Program-made: the position numbers and the translations under genes | Part shown: positions 16,830 through 27,043 of the stretch, in pieces | How positions within the stretch are numbered: position 1 is the first letter of the stretch | Layout: every line of letters begins with the position of its first letter | NCBI GenBank assembly: GCA_947499955.1 | Contig: CANMQI010000001.1 | Span: 372,001 to 436,000, forward strand | Direction of reading: 5' to 3' | DNA length: 64,000 nucleotides | From: an uncultured Granulosicoccus sp. | GTDB taxonomy: Bacteria > Pseudomonadota > Gammaproteobacteria > Granulosicoccales > Granulosicoccaceae | The notes under the pieces: model-generated | Told to the model about the DNA's origin: nothing | The model's database searches: none | What the model saw: the letters and a program-made list of their open reading frames with translations, nothing else

Positions 16830-17468
16830 ATGCTGGCGCCACGTATTGCACCGCCGCCTGTCGAATGGTTGGACATGTTCCTCAGAAGTAGCCACCGACG
16901 ACAGTACCCGGCAAAAACCACCATCATCCATCACGGCGATGTCCCCGAGACGTTGTACTACATTGTTGATGGTTCTGTCAGCGTTGTCATCGAAGACGAC
17001 GACGGCCGAGAGATTGTACTGGCCTATCTCAGCGCTGGCGACTTTTTCGGCGAGATGGGGCTGTTTGATGAAGCAGCCGGTCGCAGCGCCCTGGTAGTAG
17101 CCAGAGTGAAGTGCGAACTGGCTGAAATGAATTACGACCAGTTCAGACGTCTGGCTGCAGATCAACCTGATCTGATCTATGCCCTGACAACACAGATGGC
17201 AGCACGCCTGCGAAGAACCAGCATCAAGGTACGAGACCTGGCATTTCTGGACGTCACCGGGCGCGTCGCCTCCACCCTGCTGGACCTGGCCAGAATGCCG
17301 GATGCCATCACTCACCCCGACGGGATGCAGATTCGCATCACCCGCCAGGAAATTGCCCGTATCGTTGGCTGCTCACGCGAGATGGTCGGCAGGGTATTGA
17401 AGGAACTGGAAGATCGAGGTCTTATCCACGCACGTGGCAAAACCATGGTCATCTACGGGACACGTTGA
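16830..17468 (+). CDS. crp: cAMP receptor protein (CRP/Vfr-type global regulator)
   Basis: 212 residues from the ATG at 16830 ([20 protein letters not shown]), with GGAG 11 bases upstream; E. coli CRP has 210. The cAMP pocket is conserved ([18 protein letters not shown], with the Arg-Ser pair that binds the phosphate), as are the dimer helix ([20 protein letters not shown]) and the helix-turn-helix [20 protein letters not shown] with the recognition-helix Arg, Glu and Arg of E. coli. It therefore probably binds TGTGA-type sites and responds to cAMP. The longer frame back to 16743 is unlikely. Convergent with trpC. Confidence 0.95.
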   Translation: MLAPRIAPPPVEWLDMFLRSSHRRQYPAKTTIIHHGDVPETLYYIVDGSVSVVIEDDDGREIVLAYLSAGDFFGEMGLFDEAAGRSALVVARVKCELAEMNYDQFRRLAADQPDLIYALTTQMAARLRRTSIKVRDLAFLDVTGRVASTLLDLARMPDAITHPDGMQIRITRQEIARIVGCSREMVGRVLKELEDRGLIHARGKTMVIYGTR

Positions 17469-17592
17469 GTGAAGAGGCATTCGACTGGTCAAACATCAGA
17501 CAATGTCTCTCTGTTCTCCACGACTCGACATCAGGGCATTAGTCCATTGCGCAGCTTGCAGACGACGACTACCAGAGTAGTCCTGTCGCCCG

Positions 17593-17627
17593 GAAAGCCG
17601 GAACCCTGAACTGGAGTTCCGGCTTTC
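17593..17627. terminator. Hairpin between crp and trpC (convergent)
   Basis: A perfect 12-bp stem, gaaagccggaac (17593-17604) with gttccggctttc (17616-17627), and an 11-base loop. It lies 125 bases past the crp stop and 77 bases past the trpC stop. No T-tract is seen; it probably ends both transcripts. Confidence 0.6.
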
Positions 17628-17703
17628 AGGCATCCTGCACGGCACGACTCAGACCTCTCCGGTGACAGCTTGCCCAGCGACAGCCTGCCATTTTTATCAT
17701 TCG

Positions 17704-18513
17704 CTATTCGGCAAACATCTGTTGAAGCGCCAGCCCCGGGTCCGGCGCACGCATGAAGGCCTCGCCCACCAGGAAGGTGTGCACACCCGCGCTACGCATG
17801 CGTTGCACATCACCGGCATTCATGATTCCGCTCTCGGTGACGACATGGGTTTGCGCAGGAATGTCCGCCAACAGCGATTCGGTTGTCTCCAGCGATACCT
17901 CGAAGCTCCTCAGGTCCCGGTTGTTGATGCCCAGCAGCATCGGTGAAAGCTTCAGACTGCGCCGCAACTCGACGGCATCATGAACCTCGACCAGTACGTC
18001 CATGCCAAGATCCACGGCCTGGCGATACAGATCGGACAATGACTGATCATCCAGCGCCGCTGCAATCAGCAGAATGCAATCCGCCCCAATGGCCCTTGCC
18101 TCGGCGACCTGATAGGCATCCACGATGAAATCCTTGCGGATGACAGGCAAGCGACACGCGGCCCTGGCCTCACGCAATGCCGTTTCACTGCCTTGAAAGA
18201 AATCGGCATCGGTCAGCACTGACAGACAAGCCGCCCCACCCGCTTCGTAGCTGGCAGCAATACTGGCTGGGTCAAACGGATCTCTCAGAACACCCTTGCT
18301 CGGCGAAGCCTTCTTGACCTCGGCAATCACGGCAGCCTGCCCCTGTTCTACCTTGTCGTTCAAGGCCTGCACGAATCCACGACAATCCCCTGCCTGCTCG
18401 GCCTGCTTGATGAGGGCATGCAGGGGGGAACTGCGCTGCCTTTCAGCGATTTCCTCATGCTTTCGGGCAATGATCCGCTTGAGAATATCCGGCACATCCT
18501 GTTTGGTGTTCAT
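17704..18513 (-). CDS. trpC: Indole-3-glycerol phosphate synthase
   Basis: 269 residues, a TIM barrel that closes CdRP to indole-3-glycerol phosphate in tryptophan synthesis. Seen: [17 protein letters not shown] at the N-terminus, [16 protein letters not shown] (catalytic Lys and phosphate contact), [51 protein letters not shown] and [13 protein letters not shown]. It is monofunctional, not fused to TrpF. Last gene of trpE-trpG-trpD-trpC; 22 bases after trpD. Confidence 0.97.
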   Translation of the reverse strand: MNTKQDVPDILKRIIARKHEEIAERQRSSPLHALIKQAEQAGDCRGFVQALNDKVEQGQAAVIAEVKKASPSKGVLRDPFDPASIAASYEAGGAACLSVLTDADFFQGSETALREARAACRLPVIRKDFIVDAYQVAEARAIGADCILLIAAALDDQSLSDLYRQAVDLGMDVLVEVHDAVELRRSLKLSPMLLGINNRDLRSFEVSLETTESLLADIPAQTHVVTESGIMNAGDVQRMRSAGVHTFLVGEAFMRAPDPGLALQQMFAE

Positions 18514-18535
18514 CTTCGCTAAGACTCCTGGCAGA

Positions 18536-19561
18536 TCAGGCTGGATCGAATGACTGGGAAACGGAGATCAGTTGAGCCAGCTTGCGGGCAGCTGCACCGT
18601 TGACGATGGCCTCGTCAGCCAGAGCAACACCCTCTTCGATCGACTCGGCAATACCGGCAACACACAGCGCGGCTCCCGCATTGAGAACGACAATATCCCG
18701 AGCGGGACCCGCCTCGTTGGCCAGCACGCTCCTGATCATCTTCAGACTCTCGGCGGCGCCCTTGACTCTGATGCTGTCCAGCGGTGACACCTCGATACCG
18801 AACTGCGACGGCTCGATCACGTATTCGCGCACCTTGCCATCCTTCAGTTCAGCCACCAGAGTGGGTCCGCTGATGCTGATTTCATCCATGCCATCGTGAC
18901 CGTGAACCACGATGACATGATCACTACCCAACTTCTCGAGCACCTCGGCGACCGGTCTGACCCAGTGTCTACTGTAGACCCCCAGCAGCTGACTCCGTGC
19001 ACCGGCGGGATTGGTCAGAGGACCCAACAGGTTGAAGATGGTACGGACGCCCATCTCTCGTCGCGGCCCGATAGCGTGCTTCATGGCGCTGTGATGGCGT
19101 GGAGCAAACATGAAACCCAACTGCAGCTCGTCAACGCAGTGCGCCACCTGCTCGGGCGTCAGGTCGATATTGACCCCCGCCTCCTCCAGCAGATCTGCCG
19201 CACCGGACTTGCTGGACACCGAGCGACTGCCATGTTTCGCAACCCTGGCACCTGCGGCGGCTGCCACGATAGCGCTACAGGTGGAGACATTGAAGGTGCT
19301 GGTTGAGTCCCCGCCGGTACCGACGATATCAATGGCGTCGGCATGTTCCAGTGAAACCCCGGATGCCAGTGTACGCATGACCTTGGCTGCCGCCGCAACC
19401 TCATCCACTGTTTCACCTTTCATGCGCAGGGCAATCAGGAAACCGCCGATCTGCGCAGGCGTGGCTTCACCGGTCATGACTTGCCGCATGACCGACTCCA
19501 TGTCGCTCGCCTGCAGATCCTTTCGTTCTATCAACAGCTCGAGTGCCTGCTGGATATTCAT
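18536..19561 (-). CDS. trpD: Anthranilate phosphoribosyltransferase
   Basis: 341 residues. It transfers phosphoribose from PRPP to anthranilate. The PRPP-binding loop [37 protein letters not shown] and [18 protein letters not shown] are diagnostic. The ATG lies 17 bases after the trpG stop in the trp operon. Unlike E. coli TrpD, it carries no glutamine amidotransferase domain; that function is in the separate trpG. Confidence 0.97.
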   Translation of the reverse strand: MNIQQALELLIERKDLQASDMESVMRQVMTGEATPAQIGGFLIALRMKGETVDEVAAAAKVMRTLASGVSLEHADAIDIVGTGGDSTSTFNVSTCSAIVAAAAGARVAKHGSRSVSSKSGAADLLEEAGVNIDLTPEQVAHCVDELQLGFMFAPRHHSAMKHAIGPRREMGVRTIFNLLGPLTNPAGARSQLLGVYSRHWVRPVAEVLEKLGSDHVIVVHGHDGMDEISISGPTLVAELKDGKVREYVIEPSQFGIEVSPLDSIRVKGAAESLKMIRSVLANEAGPARDIVVLNAGAALCVAGIAESIEEGVALADEAIVNGAAARKLAQLISVSQSFDPA

Positions 19562-19578
19562 GTTCGCTCAACCTGTGT

Positions 19579-20178
19579 TCAGGGCAGGAGACCTGCTCGT
19601 TTGAAGAAACTGCCCAGCATATCGTGACCATGCTCGCTACTGATCGACTCCGGATGAAACTGCACACCCTCGAGAAGATAGTCCCGGTGACGTACTCCCA
19701 TGATTTCCTCACGAGAGCCATCGGCATTCTGTGTCCAGGCCGTCACTTCCAGCTCTTTCGGCAAGGTGTCGGCATCAATGACCAGAGAGTGATAGCGCGT
19801 GACCGTAACCGGATTCGGCAGGCCTTCGAACACACCGGTGTTGTTGTGATGAACCGGTGACAGTTTGCCATGCATGATCTGCTTCGCCAGCACGATCGAG
19901 CCGCCAAAATGCTGACCGATACTCTGGTGCCCGAGACAGACCCCCAGTATGGGTATCTTTCCCGCAAAGCAATCCAGTACAGGCAGGGATATCCCCGCAC
20001 TCTCCGGCCGCCCCGGGCCGGGTGAGATCATGATTGCCGTTGGCTGCATCTCTGCCAGCTCATCGCAGCTGATGACATCATTGCGAAATACACGAACCTC
20101 ACAGCCGAGCTCGGCTGAGTACTGCACCAGATTCCAGGTGAAGGAGTCGTAGTTGTCGATCACCGCCAGCATGCTCAT
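19579..20178 (-). CDS. trpG: Anthranilate synthase component II (glutamine amidotransferase)
   Basis: 199 residues. The class I amidotransferase triad is visible: the nucleophile in [15 protein letters not shown], and His/Glu in [35 protein letters not shown] and [14 protein letters not shown] are typical. It supplies ammonia to TrpE (and may serve PabB as well). Its ATG overlaps the trpE stop by four bases, so the subunits are translationally coupled. Confidence 0.96.
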   Translation of the reverse strand: MSMLAVIDNYDSFTWNLVQYSAELGCEVRVFRNDVISCDELAEMQPTAIMISPGPGRPESAGISLPVLDCFAGKIPILGVCLGHQSIGQHFGGSIVLAKQIMHGKLSPVHHNNTGVFEGLPNPVTVTRYHSLVIDADTLPKELEVTAWTQNADGSREEIMGVRHRDYLLEGVQFHPESISSEHGHDMLGSFFKRAGLLP

Positions 20179-21695
20179 TCATCCCCCTCGCCGGGCAGTT
20201 CATCAAACAGATCGGGACGTGAATCCAGCCCTGCCTCTGCCATGGTGACAGCCCTGAATATGGCACGCGCCTTGGAATGCGTTTCCTGCCATTCGCTCTC
20301 GGGATCCGAGTCGTACACGATTCCGGCGCCGGCCTGCACATTCAGGGTGCCATCCTTGATGACCGCGGTGCGAATGGCGATGGCCGTATCCATATTGCCA
20401 TTCCAGGACAGATAGCCGACCGCCCCCGAATAGACGCCTCGCTTGACAGGTTCGAGCTCCTGGATGATTTCCATGGCCCGCACCTTCGGTGCTCCAGAGA
20501 GCGTGCCCGCCGGAAACGTGGCTTTCAGAACATCCATGGGGCTCATGTCATCCTTCAGCTTGCCAACGACATTGGACACGATATGCATGACATGGGAATA
20601 GCGTTCGATGCTGAACTTGTCGGTTACCTCGACCGTACCCGTCGTGGCGATACGCCCGATATCATTGCGCCCCAGGTCGATCAGCATCAGATGTTCGGCC
20701 AGCTCCTTGGGATCGGCCAGCAGGGATTCTTCATTGGCCTGATCCTGAGCCTCATCGGCTCCACGTGGCCGTGTTCCTGCCAGCGGTCGCACTGTCACTT
20801 CGGAATCTTCCAGTCTGACCAGAATTTCCGGCGAGGCACCCACGACATGATGATCCCCAAGGTCCAGATAGAACATATAGGGTGACGGGTTGAGCGTGCG
20901 CAAGGAGCGGTACAGGTCCAGTGGCGGGGCTGCGAACGGCACGGACAGACGCTGCGACAGAACCACCTGCATGCACTCCCCTTGAGTGATGTAGTCGATG
21001 ATCTTCGCTACCGCCTCCTTGTAGCCTGACTCGGTAAAACCACTTTCGAAGTCTGCCTCCGCGACCCTGGAGATGGTGTGGCTGCTTTTCTGAACCGGCA
21101 GAGGTTGGCGAATCTGATCATGCAGCTCGGCCACCCGCCTGATGCCTGCAAGCCTGGCATTCTCACACTCCGGATCCACCAGCACGATGATGGTCAGCTT
21201 GCCGCTGAGGTTATCGAACACCACCAGCTCATCGGTCACCATGAGCAGGATATCGGGGTTGCCAATGGGATCCGGATGCGGATTGTCGCCCAGACGAGGT
21301 TCGATGTAACGGACCGTGTCGTAGCCGAAGTAACCGACGAGACCGCCCGTGATACGCGGCAGCCCGGCAATATCCGGCACCTGAAACTGCGATTGGTACT
21401 CTTCTATCCAGTCCAGCGGCTCCGCCACTTCCTGCGGTGCAGATTCGACCCCTTCAGTCTCGATGGTGATCTGCTTGCCACGGACACGCACGATCGTCCT
21501 GGCCGGGAGCCCGATGATCGAGTAACGCCCCCACTTCTCGCCCCCCTGCACCGATTCAAGGAGAAAGGTGTAGGGCTGGTCGGCCAGCTTCATGAAGGTG
21601 GAGAGAGGGTTGTCCAGGTCCGCGATGAGCTCACAGCTCAGGGGAATACGAGTAAAACCTTCGGCGCGGTAACGCTCAAAATCGGCGGGATTCAT
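20175..21695 (-). CDS. trpE: Anthranilate synthase component I
   Basis: 506 residues converting chorismate and ammonia to anthranilate. The N-terminal regulatory region contains the LLES segment ([17 protein letters not shown]) that in the family forms the tryptophan feedback site. The catalytic half has [64 protein letters not shown] and the C-terminal [18 protein letters not shown]. First gene of the trp operon; ATG 21693-21695 with only a weak GAGA upstream. No leader peptide rich in Trp was found in the 280 bases before it. Confidence 0.97.
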   Translation of the reverse strand: MNPADFERYRAEGFTRIPLSCELIADLDNPLSTFMKLADQPYTFLLESVQGGEKWGRYSIIGLPARTIVRVRGKQITIETEGVESAPQEVAEPLDWIEEYQSQFQVPDIAGLPRITGGLVGYFGYDTVRYIEPRLGDNPHPDPIGNPDILLMVTDELVVFDNLSGKLTIIVLVDPECENARLAGIRRVAELHDQIRQPLPVQKSSHTISRVAEADFESGFTESGYKEAVAKIIDYITQGECMQVVLSQRLSVPFAAPPLDLYRSLRTLNPSPYMFYLDLGDHHVVGASPEILVRLEDSEVTVRPLAGTRPRGADEAQDQANEESLLADPKELAEHLMLIDLGRNDIGRIATTGTVEVTDKFSIERYSHVMHIVSNVVGKLKDDMSPMDVLKATFPAGTLSGAPKVRAMEIIQELEPVKRGVYSGAVGYLSWNGNMDTAIAIRTAVIKDGTLNVQAGAGIVYDSDPESEWQETHSKARAIFRAVTMAEAGLDSRPDLFDELPGEGDE

Positions 21696-21975
21696 GACTG
21701 TCGTTTCTCAAACAAGGCTATCAGTTGGTGTGGCTATCGGCAGGCCCGGTTTTCCGGGTGCCAATACAGGCATTCAGGCAAATGCGGTCGATCAGCTTCG
21801 CCAGCGCCAACTCTGGGTACTGCAGCTCTTGTTATGGGAGAATTCATTCATCACAAGCGGATATTGCCCTCACTGATTGCCACCCGTCAAGCCCCTCTGT
21901 GCATTCAGGCTCTATAATCAGTATATATGAGTGGCTATTGCCGCCTATCTTCCACCCCAGCCAAGAGTCCCTTCG
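21696..21975. promoter_or_regulatory. Divergent regulatory region between trpE and the fumarase gene
   Basis: 280 bases. For fumarase a perfect TATAAT lies at 21913-21918, but I see no good -35 at 17 bases. For trpE the minus strand holds a short cccgg/ccggg hairpin with an AAAA loop (about 21746-21759). There are no consecutive Trp codons or alternative hairpins of an attenuator. Confidence 0.4.
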
Positions 21976-23508
21976 ATGAGCGTGATTCGCCAGGATGACC
22001 TGATAGACAGTGTCTGCGATGCCCTGCAGTTCATGTCGTATTACCACCCCAAGGATTACATCGATGCCGTGCACGAAGCATGGCTACGTGAAGAATCCAA
22101 GGCGGCCAAGGATGCCATGGCGCAAATCCTGGTCAACTCCCGCATGTGTGCCGAGGGTAAGCGACCGCTGTGTCAGGATACCGGCATCGTGACCGTGTTC
22201 GTCAAGGTCGGCATGAACGTGCAGTGGGATGCGAAGATGAGCCTCACGGACATGATCAATGAAGGTGTCCGCCGTGCGTACAACCACCCTGACAACAAAC
22301 TGCGTGCCTCGATTCTGGCCGACCCGGCCGGCGCCCGCAAGAACACCGGTGACAATACCCCTGCGGTCATCCATACCGAGATCGTGGAAGGCGACACCGT
22401 GGACTTCGAGATTGCCGCCAAGGGCGGTGGCTCGGAAAACAAATCCAAGCTGGTCATGCTCAACCCCAGCGACAGCATCGTCGACTGGGTCGTCAAGACC
22501 GTACCCACCATGGGTGCCGGCTGGTGCCCGCCGGGCATGCTCGGCATCGGTATCGGGGGCACCTCGGAAAAGGCTGCCGTGCTGGCCAAACAATCCCTGA
22601 TGGCACCGGTCGACATCCAGGCACTGAAAGATCGTGGACCGAAGAACCGAATCGAGGAGCTGCGACTGGAAATCTTCGAAGCCGTCAACGCACTGGGCAT
22701 CGGCGCCCAGGGTCTGGGTGGTCTGACCACCGTCGTGGATGTCAAGATTCTCGATTTTCCGACTCATGCGGCCTCCAAGCCGGTGGCCATGATTCCGAAC
22801 TGTGCCGCCACTCGACACGCACACTTCGTACTGGACGGCAATGGCCCTGCCCTGCAGACGCCACCGTCACTCAATGACTGGCCAGCGATTACCTATGATG
22901 CCGGAGCCGGTGCCAGGCGCGTGAACCTGGATACGGTCACCCCCGCAGAGGTCGCCACGTGGAAACCCGGCGAGACCCTGCTGCTCAGCGGCGCCATGCT
23001 GACGGGGCGCGATGCCGCGCACAAGCGCATCCAGAGTCTGCTGGAAAGTGGCGAAGGACTACCCGAGGGTGTGGATTTCAACGGACGTTTCATCTATTAC
23101 GTGGGACCCGTTGATCCGGTGCGCGATGAAGTCGTCGGACCCGCCGGCCCCACCACCTCGACCCGTATGGACAAATTCACCGAGATGATGCTCGATCAGT
23201 GTGGCCTGCTCGGCATGATCGGCAAGGCCGAGCGCGGCGAAGCCGGCATCGATGCCATTCGCAAGCACAAGGCTGTCTATCTGATGGCTGTCGGTGGCGC
23301 CGCCTATCTGGTATCCAAGGCCATTCGCAAGTCCAGAGTCGTGGCCTTCGAAGAACTGGGCATGGAAGCCATTCATGAGTTTGTCGTTGAAGACATGCCG
23401 GTCACGGTCGCTGTCGATACCACTGGCGAGTCCGTACATATAACCGGGCCTGCATTGTGGAAGGGCAAGCTGGACAGAGGCGAAGTCAAACCGGTGTATT
23501 TCAAGTGA
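21976..23508 (+). CDS. fumA: Fumarate hydratase, class I (4Fe-4S)
   Basis: 510 residues from the ATG at 21976 (MSVIRQDDLIDSVCDALQF); a GTG at 21931 is an unlikely earlier start. It hydrates fumarate to malate in the citric acid cycle using an oxygen-sensitive 4Fe-4S cluster. The cluster cysteines lie in CQDTGIVTVFVKVG, PNCAATRHAHFVL and LDQCGLLGMIGKAERG. VKTVPTMGAGWCPPGMLGIG and GGSENKSKLVML are also family blocks, and the C-terminal domain ends VTVAVDTTGESVHITGP. Its stop overlaps the ATG of a small lipoprotein gene by one base. The symbol could equally be fumB-type; class is certain, paralogue name is not. Confidence 0.93.
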   Translation: MSVIRQDDLIDSVCDALQFMSYYHPKDYIDAVHEAWLREESKAAKDAMAQILVNSRMCAEGKRPLCQDTGIVTVFVKVGMNVQWDAKMSLTDMINEGVRRAYNHPDNKLRASILADPAGARKNTGDNTPAVIHTEIVEGDTVDFEIAAKGGGSENKSKLVMLNPSDSIVDWVVKTVPTMGAGWCPPGMLGIGIGGTSEKAAVLAKQSLMAPVDIQALKDRGPKNRIEELRLEIFEAVNALGIGAQGLGGLTTVVDVKILDFPTHAASKPVAMIPNCAATRHAHFVLDGNGPALQTPPSLNDWPAITYDAGAGARRVNLDTVTPAEVATWKPGETLLLSGAMLTGRDAAHKRIQSLLESGEGLPEGVDFNGRFIYYVGPVDPVRDEVVGPAGPTTSTRMDKFTEMMLDQCGLLGMIGKAERGEAGIDAIRKHKAVYLMAVGGAAYLVSKAIRKSRVVAFEELGMEAIHEFVVEDMPVTVAVDTTGESVHITGPALWKGKLDRGEVKPVYFK

Positions 23509-23846
23509 TGCGATCAACAGTCTGTCGAAGCCTGATTGTCATTGCCCTTGCTACCCTGCTGAGTGCTTGCGCCTCACCGGGTGGCGGCCTGAACAAGTCC
23601 TCGCGGCCTTCAGGCAACGGCGGCCATGCCAACGCCTGCAAGAGCACCGACACTCAGGTGGACAATAGCAGTCAGTGCCTGCAGGACGATGCGGCCTGTT
23701 ATGAACTGAACAACGGCAAATGGTGTACCGGAGAGCGAGGAAATGTCTGTCCGGCCGGGTCCACCGCCCTGCCTGCCGGCATACCTTGCGCACCGGGCAA
23801 ACGCTGCATTCGCATCGGAGAATCACTGGAGTGCGCCATCAATTGA
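23508..23846 (+). CDS. Small cysteine-rich lipoprotein, function unknown
   Basis: 112 residues from the ATG at 23508 (MRSTVCRSLIVIALATLLSA), in a TGATG overlap with the fumarase stop. A signal peptide ends in the lipobox LLSAC, so the mature protein would be a lipidated periplasmic/outer-membrane protein of about 90 residues. The mature part is short, rich in Cys (at least eight: ACKSTD, QCLQ, ACYE, WCTG, VCPAG, PCAPG, RCIRI, ECAIN) and Gly/Asn, suggesting disulfides. I do not recognise the family. Coupling to a cytoplasmic fumarase may only be transcriptional. Confidence 0.75.
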   Translation: MRSTVCRSLIVIALATLLSACASPGGGLNKSSRPSGNGGHANACKSTDTQVDNSSQCLQDDAACYELNNGKWCTGERGNVCPAGSTALPAGIPCAPGKRCIRIGESLECAIN

Positions 23847-23852
23847 TCACCC

Positions 23853-23882
23853 CATGAGACAGATTGCGACATCTGTCTCATG
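23853..23882 (+). terminator. Hairpin after the lipoprotein gene
   Basis: A perfect 12-bp stem catgagacagat / atctgtctcatg with a 6-base loop, starting 7 bases after the stop. No T-tract follows. It probably ends the fumarase-lipoprotein transcript. Confidence 0.6.
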
Positions 23883-23964
23883 GATCGGACTTCACATTAC
23901 CTGCTGTTCTAACGCTTTGAGGTTCAATCGCCGATAAGGTGTTGACTCTGCAAGTGAAGTTTCG

Positions 23965-25257
23965 ATGACTATTTCGTTGATCAACAGCCCGGCGTTCCAG
24001 AATCCATCAGCTCCCCTCGATGCTGTAGACCTTACCGGCGTCTCGTCCGTTTGTCCCGCGAACGAACGAGCACGCTGGAAGGTACTGGTGGATCTGCTGG
24101 ATTCAGCCATCCTAGCACAGGCAGACGAAATACACCTCGAGCCTGACAACGACTGCCTGAGACTACGTCTTCGCACCGTGTTTGGTCTGAGTGAGGTTCG
24201 TATTGAAAATGCCGCGTCTCATCTGGACTGCATGGCACTTCTGCAATCCTATCTCTGGGGAGACTCTCGGCAGACGAAGGCGCGCCGTGCGTGGTTCGGT
24301 TTCACGCTGCAGACAGGGCCGCGGCTCATACAACTGGATGCGGTCCCCACTTCCCGGGGTGATACCTACCTGATCACAGTGCAGCATGATCTGAAGGCCC
24401 CTCCCCCTCGGCTCGACGAACTGCCATTGAGCAGAAAACAACAGTCGCAGATACGCGAACTCCTGAAACAGGAATCCGGCCTTCTGCTGGTCGCCTGCTC
24501 GCACCCACAGGCACGTGCACAGACAGTACGCGCCATGGCCCAGGAAATGGTTGCTCCCGATCGCAAGATCATCTGCGCGGAGACACCCGGACATCCACCG
24601 ATGCCCAGAGTCATACAACTGGCCATCGACACCGTCGAGGCACCTGACGATCTGCAGAACTGGCCAGCACTGTGCGAACTTGGCTGCGATGCCATCGTTG
24701 CCTGCAATATGCACAGTGATGACATGACACAACGACTGGCAAGGCAGGCCAGCAGCTCGACCCTGATCGTGCAAGGCGTGAGGGCCGAATCCGCCGCAGC
24801 GGCAGTGGACCATCTGCTGGCAGCTGGCGTACGCAGTGAGGCAATCGCCCGCTCACTGTCGGCGGTTCTCGTACAACGACGCTTGCAGTGCCTCTGCCCC
24901 TACTGTCGCTACCCCCATTCTCCAGACGATCAGGGTACAGCCTGGTTGTCCGAGCACAGCCCGATCATCGCCGGCAATATCAACGTCTGGCTACAGCATC
25001 GCATGCGCTCCTCCTTCAGCGCCGCCGATGGTTGCGAGCGCTGCAACCATACCGGTCTTGGCAAGACGCTGGACCTGTGCTCCATCGTCACGCTGGACGA
25101 TGAGGTCAGAGACGGCTTCTACAACAACGGTATTCGGCAATCGCTGCAACGCCTGCGCGATGAAAGGGGCATGTCCAGAGACCTTCTGAGACTGGCACAG
25201 GAAGGCATCATCACTCTTGCAGAGGCCGCAAGAATACTACCCGTAACTCAGACCTGA
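23965..25257 (+). CDS. GspE/PilB-like secretion or pilus ATPase homologue lacking Walker A (pseudo-ATPase)
   Basis: 430 residues. The N-terminal segment LDSAILAQADEIHLEPDNDC matches the AxDIHxEP block of type II secretion/type IV pilus ATPases. The later LLAAGVRSEAIARSLSAVLVQRRLQCLCPYC and GCERCNHTGLGK match the C-terminal end of the ATPase domain, with the tetracysteine zinc site near residues 310-315 and 357-360. Where the Walker A (GPTGSGKT) should stand, the protein reads LLVACSHPQARAQTV (about residues 174-188), and the Walker B/His-box regions (CELGCDAIVACNMHSDD) are also degraded. It is uninterrupted, so a retained non-catalytic role is more likely than decay. No other pilus or secretion genes are nearby. 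Confidence 0.72.
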   Translation: MTISLINSPAFQNPSAPLDAVDLTGVSSVCPANERARWKVLVDLLDSAILAQADEIHLEPDNDCLRLRLRTVFGLSEVRIENAASHLDCMALLQSYLWGDSRQTKARRAWFGFTLQTGPRLIQLDAVPTSRGDTYLITVQHDLKAPPPRLDELPLSRKQQSQIRELLKQESGLLLVACSHPQARAQTVRAMAQEMVAPDRKIICAETPGHPPMPRVIQLAIDTVEAPDDLQNWPALCELGCDAIVACNMHSDDMTQRLARQASSSTLIVQGVRAESAAAAVDHLLAAGVRSEAIARSLSAVLVQRRLQCLCPYCRYPHSPDDQGTAWLSEHSPIIAGNINVWLQHRMRSSFSAADGCERCNHTGLGKTLDLCSIVTLDDEVRDGFYNNGIRQSLQRLRDERGMSRDLLRLAQEGIITLAEAARILPVTQT

Positions 25258-25266
25258 CGTCACAAA

Positions 25267-25318
25267 CGGCAAGCCCTGACACACCCACGGTGCCTGGTGG
25301 TGTATCAGGACTTTGCCG
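25267..25318. terminator. Long imperfect hairpin between the GspE-like gene and kpsS (convergent)
   Basis: The arm starting cggcaagccctgacacac (25267 on) pairs with the arm ending tatcaggactttgccg (25318), with a few mismatches, giving a stem of about 20 bp that starts 10 bases after the stop. Probably a shared terminator. Confidence 0.5.
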
Positions 25319-25448
25319 GAAACGAGACAGTAGAACCTCCTTGTAGCGAAGCTACCCGAGACTCTTCGTCTGGTCCCTGCCATTCATCATCAAGCTGTCT
25401 GACTCATCGTATCGACAAAGCACAAGAACGGAACCGACAAGTCGAGCC

Positions 25449-26840
25449 TCAAGCAGCCTCGGCGTTGCCATCGCCACCCTTGCGCGGACGCGATGCCTGT
25501 TCGCCACGTACCACTCTGAGTCGTGGCTTGCTGACGGGTTCGACCTTGGCCTCCTTCCAGCGGTGCTCCTTATCCAGATCACTCGACCAGACGATGCCAC
25601 TGGCACCCTGGTCACCAATACGCCGGTAGAGATTGCCGTTCAGCTGATTTCTCATGATGAGAAATGATCGGAAGGCCTGAAAGTTGGCCTTGTCCACGAG
25701 TCGTTCCACATTCCAGAAATCATCAAGATCCAGCTGTGAAGTCAATCCGGGTATATCGTAGATCGTCTTGCCCAATGGTTTGACGGGTGTGCCATGAAAC
25801 AGCGATGAGAGTCCGACTGTGCTGTTTATCAGCACCGTGCCTTGTGCATGTTGCAGCAATGTCGGCAGGCAGACGTCATGTACATAGAACACTCTCCCCT
25901 GCAGCCCGAGCTCCGCCGTGAGATTGGCAAACAGCGTTGTATAGTCGGTATACCCGCGGTCCATGGGATGATGCTTGAATACTATCGCCTTGCTACTGGG
26001 GGCATGTTGCCGGAATGAGGCCAGCACATCCCCGACAAAATGTTCAATGGAGTTGTAATCCGAATGTACAACGACTTGCATGTCGCAATGTACCTGCAAG
26101 GGACAGACAAAGTAATTTCCATCAAACTGCGGAAGCAAGGTGTCGAGCACATGCTTCTCACGTCGCGAGTAGATCCACTTGCGCGCGAATGAACGCAGCC
26201 AGCGGACCCCTTCCGGAAACCAGTCAAACGGACGGTGGTGACGATAGTGCTCGAAATGGCGCCTGCCGGCAGCACTTGCCCAGTAGTAGATCATGGAGTA
26301 CAAGGCCGTTATCAGGAACACATTGACCGGTTGCTGATGTTCCTGTGGCAGCTCTTCGGGCACACTGGGTATGGCGCAAGGCTGGGACAGCATGGTGGAG
26401 CGGCCGTTGACACCGTCTTCTTCCAGTGTGATGAAATTCGGGCGAATATACCCCTCTTCGAAAACGAAGACTCTCACATTGTTTCGGGCGGCAACTTCAC
26501 AGGCAATACGATGATAGGCGCGGCAATCACCAAAGAGGTAGAACCGTGAAAACCCGCGATTGACCACCATGCGCTCGAGCCATGCTTCCCAATCGTCCAG
26601 TGTTCCGGTGTAATCGAGAGCATCGGGGCGGCGATAGAAGAAACGGTCGCCTCCGTTGAAATTTATCTTGGTGACTGAAAACCCGCGATCTTCCAGGTCT
26701 TCGCTGAAGCGCGAGAAAAACGGACCCACCGGTCCCTGCAACAGCAACACGTTTCGCGAATTCTGTCCATCCCGCCTGACAACAGACTCCCTGCCATCAT
26801 GCGTGGGTGGTACCGCAGACAGAAACGCGCTTTGGTGCAT
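25449..26840 (-). CDS. kpsS: Capsule lipid-linker Kdo transferase KpsS
   Basis: 463 residues. KpsS adds the first beta-Kdo to lysophosphatidylglycerol, starting the poly-Kdo linker of group 2-type capsules. Family features: NVLLLQGPVGPFFSRFSEDL near the N-terminus, GDRFFYRRPDALDYTG, YLFGDCRAYHRIACEVA, FVFEEGYIRPNFITLEEDGV, FKHHPMDRGYTDY and INSTVGLSSLFHGTPVK, the nucleotide-sugar end. It is longer than E. coli KpsS (about 390) by an N-terminal tail of some 28 residues and a charged C-terminal tail (RPRKGGDGNAEAA). ATG 26838-26840. It is 203 bases downstream of kpsC in a minus-strand unit GT14-kpsC-kpsS. Confidence 0.93.
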   Translation of the reverse strand: MHQSAFLSAVPPTHDGRESVVRRDGQNSRNVLLLQGPVGPFFSRFSEDLEDRGFSVTKINFNGGDRFFYRRPDALDYTGTLDDWEAWLERMVVNRGFSRFYLFGDCRAYHRIACEVAARNNVRVFVFEEGYIRPNFITLEEDGVNGRSTMLSQPCAIPSVPEELPQEHQQPVNVFLITALYSMIYYWASAAGRRHFEHYRHHRPFDWFPEGVRWLRSFARKWIYSRREKHVLDTLLPQFDGNYFVCPLQVHCDMQVVVHSDYNSIEHFVGDVLASFRQHAPSSKAIVFKHHPMDRGYTDYTTLFANLTAELGLQGRVFYVHDVCLPTLLQHAQGTVLINSTVGLSSLFHGTPVKPLGKTIYDIPGLTSQLDLDDFWNVERLVDKANFQAFRSFLIMRNQLNGNLYRRIGDQGASGIVWSSDLDKEHRWKEAKVEPVSKPRLRVVRGEQASRPRKGGDGNAEAA

Positions 26841-27043
26841 GTTTTATTTTCCCTAACATATCTTCGGGCGGTGAAGCAGCATCGGATCTGTGGCTACAGT
26901 CTCTTTTACAAATCACGTTGGGTCATCAATGATCTGTCGAGCAACCGCAATATCGCTGGATACCCCACATGGCTAAGAGTGTTATCGACTGTTCTCCCCT
27001 TCTCTTGAGATACAAAATCCATGCCTCACCGTCATGAGTTTTG

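Noticed and set aside
21738..21765. Possible trp attenuator upstream of trpE
   Set aside because: Only one short hairpin; no Trp-rich leader peptide, no antiterminator pairing and no T-tract.
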